Shown here in pieces: positions 63,030 to 64,000 of a DNA stretch of 64,000 nt. The DNA comes from Prevotella sp. (GTDB taxonomy: Bacteria > Bacteroidota > Bacteroidia > Bacteroidales > Bacteroidaceae): assembly GCA_024682415.1 (NCBI GenBank), contig JAIKZG010000018.1:1-64000 (forward strand), written 5' to 3'. How positions within the stretch are numbered: position 1 is the first letter of the stretch; each line of letters starts with the position of its first letter. A program made the position numbers and the translations under genes. The notes beneath the pieces are model-generated. The model had not been told where the DNA came from and made no database searches. It was given only the letters and a program-made list of their open reading frames with translations.

Positions 63030-64000
63030 ATGTCACATCCAATTAGAGTTTTTACGGTATTTTCCATAGGCTGCCTATGTATCTGTAGTGCGCATGCGCA
63101 GAAGGGTACAGGCAAGGAAGGAGAAGTGATACTGCAAAAGCTCGACAAAAATTTCAAAACCCTTGATGCACTGATTCTTGGACGAAACGTTAAGTCTTCG
63201 AAAAGTAATTATAATGCAGGTAACTCTACTTTTGTATATTATAATAAAGGTAACAATGCAACGGGCGTAGATTCCGTGTTGAGTAATCGCACCATAGCTC
63301 AGATAGGTGAGCTGAAAGGTGAAACAGGGTTGCTCGTGACGGGACAGACATATTATCGCCCCAATGCCGATTTAGGCATAGAAGATGATGAAGGTGTAGT
63401 GTCGCGATATAAAGCTAAGGCACAGGTCGAGCTGGAATGGGATTTCCTCCACAGCGCGCTATATCGTCAGCGAGAAAGAATTCAGGAACTGGTAATAAAG
63501 GAAGAAATCGACAGAAAGCAGATGCAGAAGGCAGGCAAAGGATTATATGTCAGCCGATTGCAGCAGTCTTTCCGCGATTTGTATGATAGCTTGCTTGCAG
63601 GCGTATTGACGCACCACTGCTATAATCTGCAATTGCTCAGCGACGCTCAGCAGTATCTTCTCAGACATGAAGACGTGAGCAGTGACGCGTTGTTGCAGAT
63701 ACTCAACGACAAGGCAGACAAAGACCGTATGCTCGCAGCCATCTCGCCTGATAAATATCATAAGAGCGACGACTTGTCTGATCCGTCGGGCGTGGCGGTG
63801 ATGATAGACACATTGTCGTTGTTTCACACGATAGAAACTACGCAGTACGACTTGGCTACCTTTGATTTGCGCATGCAGCTCATAGACAATGAAACGGCTA
63901 CCACCAGCTACTGGAACGCGGCTCACATCTCGCCCTTCGTGAGAGGTTCATATTATGTACGCGCGCATGAGAAGAATTCTACAAATGTAGACGTTGGCGT
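63030..64000 (+). CDS. Exported protein of unknown function (3' end outside window)
   Basis: An ATG at 63030 opens a frame that stays open to the end of the window, 323 residues so far. The start MSHPIRVFTVFSIGCLCICS followed by AHAQKG is a signal peptide. The mature part begins with a charged segment (EVILQKLDKNFKTLDALILG). Residues about 128-215 are helical and charge-rich (RQRERIQELVIKEEIDRKQM), which could suit a periplasmic helical region. I do not recognise the family. The start follows a consensus -7 box by 39 bases. Confidence 0.75.
   Translation, partial: MSHPIRVFTVFSIGCLCICSAHAQKGTGKEGEVILQKLDKNFKTLDALILGRNVKSSKSNYNAGNSTFVYYNKGNNATGVDSVLSNRTIAQIGELKGETGLLVTGQTYYRPNADLGIEDDEGVVSRYKAKAQVELEWDFLHSALYRQRERIQELVIKEEIDRKQMQKAGKGLYVSRLQQSFRDLYDSLLAGVLTHHCYNLQLLSDAQQYLLRHEDVSSDALLQILNDKADKDRMLAAISPDKYHKSDDLSDPSGVAVMIDTLSLFHTIETTQYDLATFDLRMQLIDNETATTSYWNAAHISPFVRGSYYVRAHEKNSTNVDVG

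Overview
The window looks like chromosome of a Bacteroidota member, most likely Prevotella or a close Prevotellaceae relative. The evidence is a SusC/SusD pair with surface lipoproteins, promoters of the Bacteroidota type (TTTG, 19-20 bases, TAnnTTTG; called 'the -33/-7 pair' below), an alpha2 class II glycyl-tRNA synthetase, a direct glutaminyl-tRNA synthetase, and a plant-polysaccharide gene set (xylan, rhamnose, pectate). Species cannot be fixed from sequence alone.

Layout. 1-1260: the tail of an IS3-family transposase, a 40-bp tandem repeat and an orphan minus-strand transcription unit with a 14-codon ORF. 1270-3320: two overlapping glycosyltransferases. 3446-20547: mostly housekeeping genes (M23/LysM peptidase, RecG, PfpI-like, NAD kinase, ABC exporter, DedA, TPR protein, GlnRS, MltG, tRNA-Lys, AI-2E-type permease, thymidine kinase, RsmI, coiled-coil lipoprotein, thioredoxin, ECF sigma factor) with a candidate small RNA near 14266. 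20722-27981: a 1018-residue secreted beta-helix protein, a macro-like protein, a FetAB-like ABC pair with a degenerate ATPase, an EamA permease and a Na/Ca antiporter. 28025-29287: a queuosine operon (YhhQ, QueF) behind two tandem preQ1-I-like aptamers. 29436-36327: FKBP lipoprotein, GlyRS, topoisomerase subunit A, a DUF3316-like protein and an S41 peptidase.

36867-44051: xylan region. A minus-strand operon (GPH transporter, secreted GH10 xylanase, intracellular GH43, xylulokinase) diverges from a SASA-type acetylesterase. The secreted enzymes would debranch and cut xylan, the permease would import short oligomers, and GH43 plus XylB would feed xylose on toward the pentose phosphate pathway; xylose isomerase is not here. 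44592-52932: a SusC/SusD operon with three further lipoproteins (HExxH zinc hydrolase, DUF4302, BACON) but no glycoside hydrolase, so its substrate may be a peptide or glycoprotein. 53151-57029: L-rhamnose catabolism (RhaB, RhaA, RhaT). 57106-59556: secreted PL1-like pectate lyase, which fits rhamnose-rich pectin as a shared source.

59590-60400 is the most striking stretch: a non-coding array of 19 palindromic sites whose centres step 42, 41, 42, 41 bp without one slip over 747 bp, with matched changes in both halves of several palindromes. It ends just upstream of the pectate lyase. 60462-64000: CMP-sugar synthetase-like protein, MenA, an HD hydrolase and the start of an unrecognised exported protein that runs off the window.
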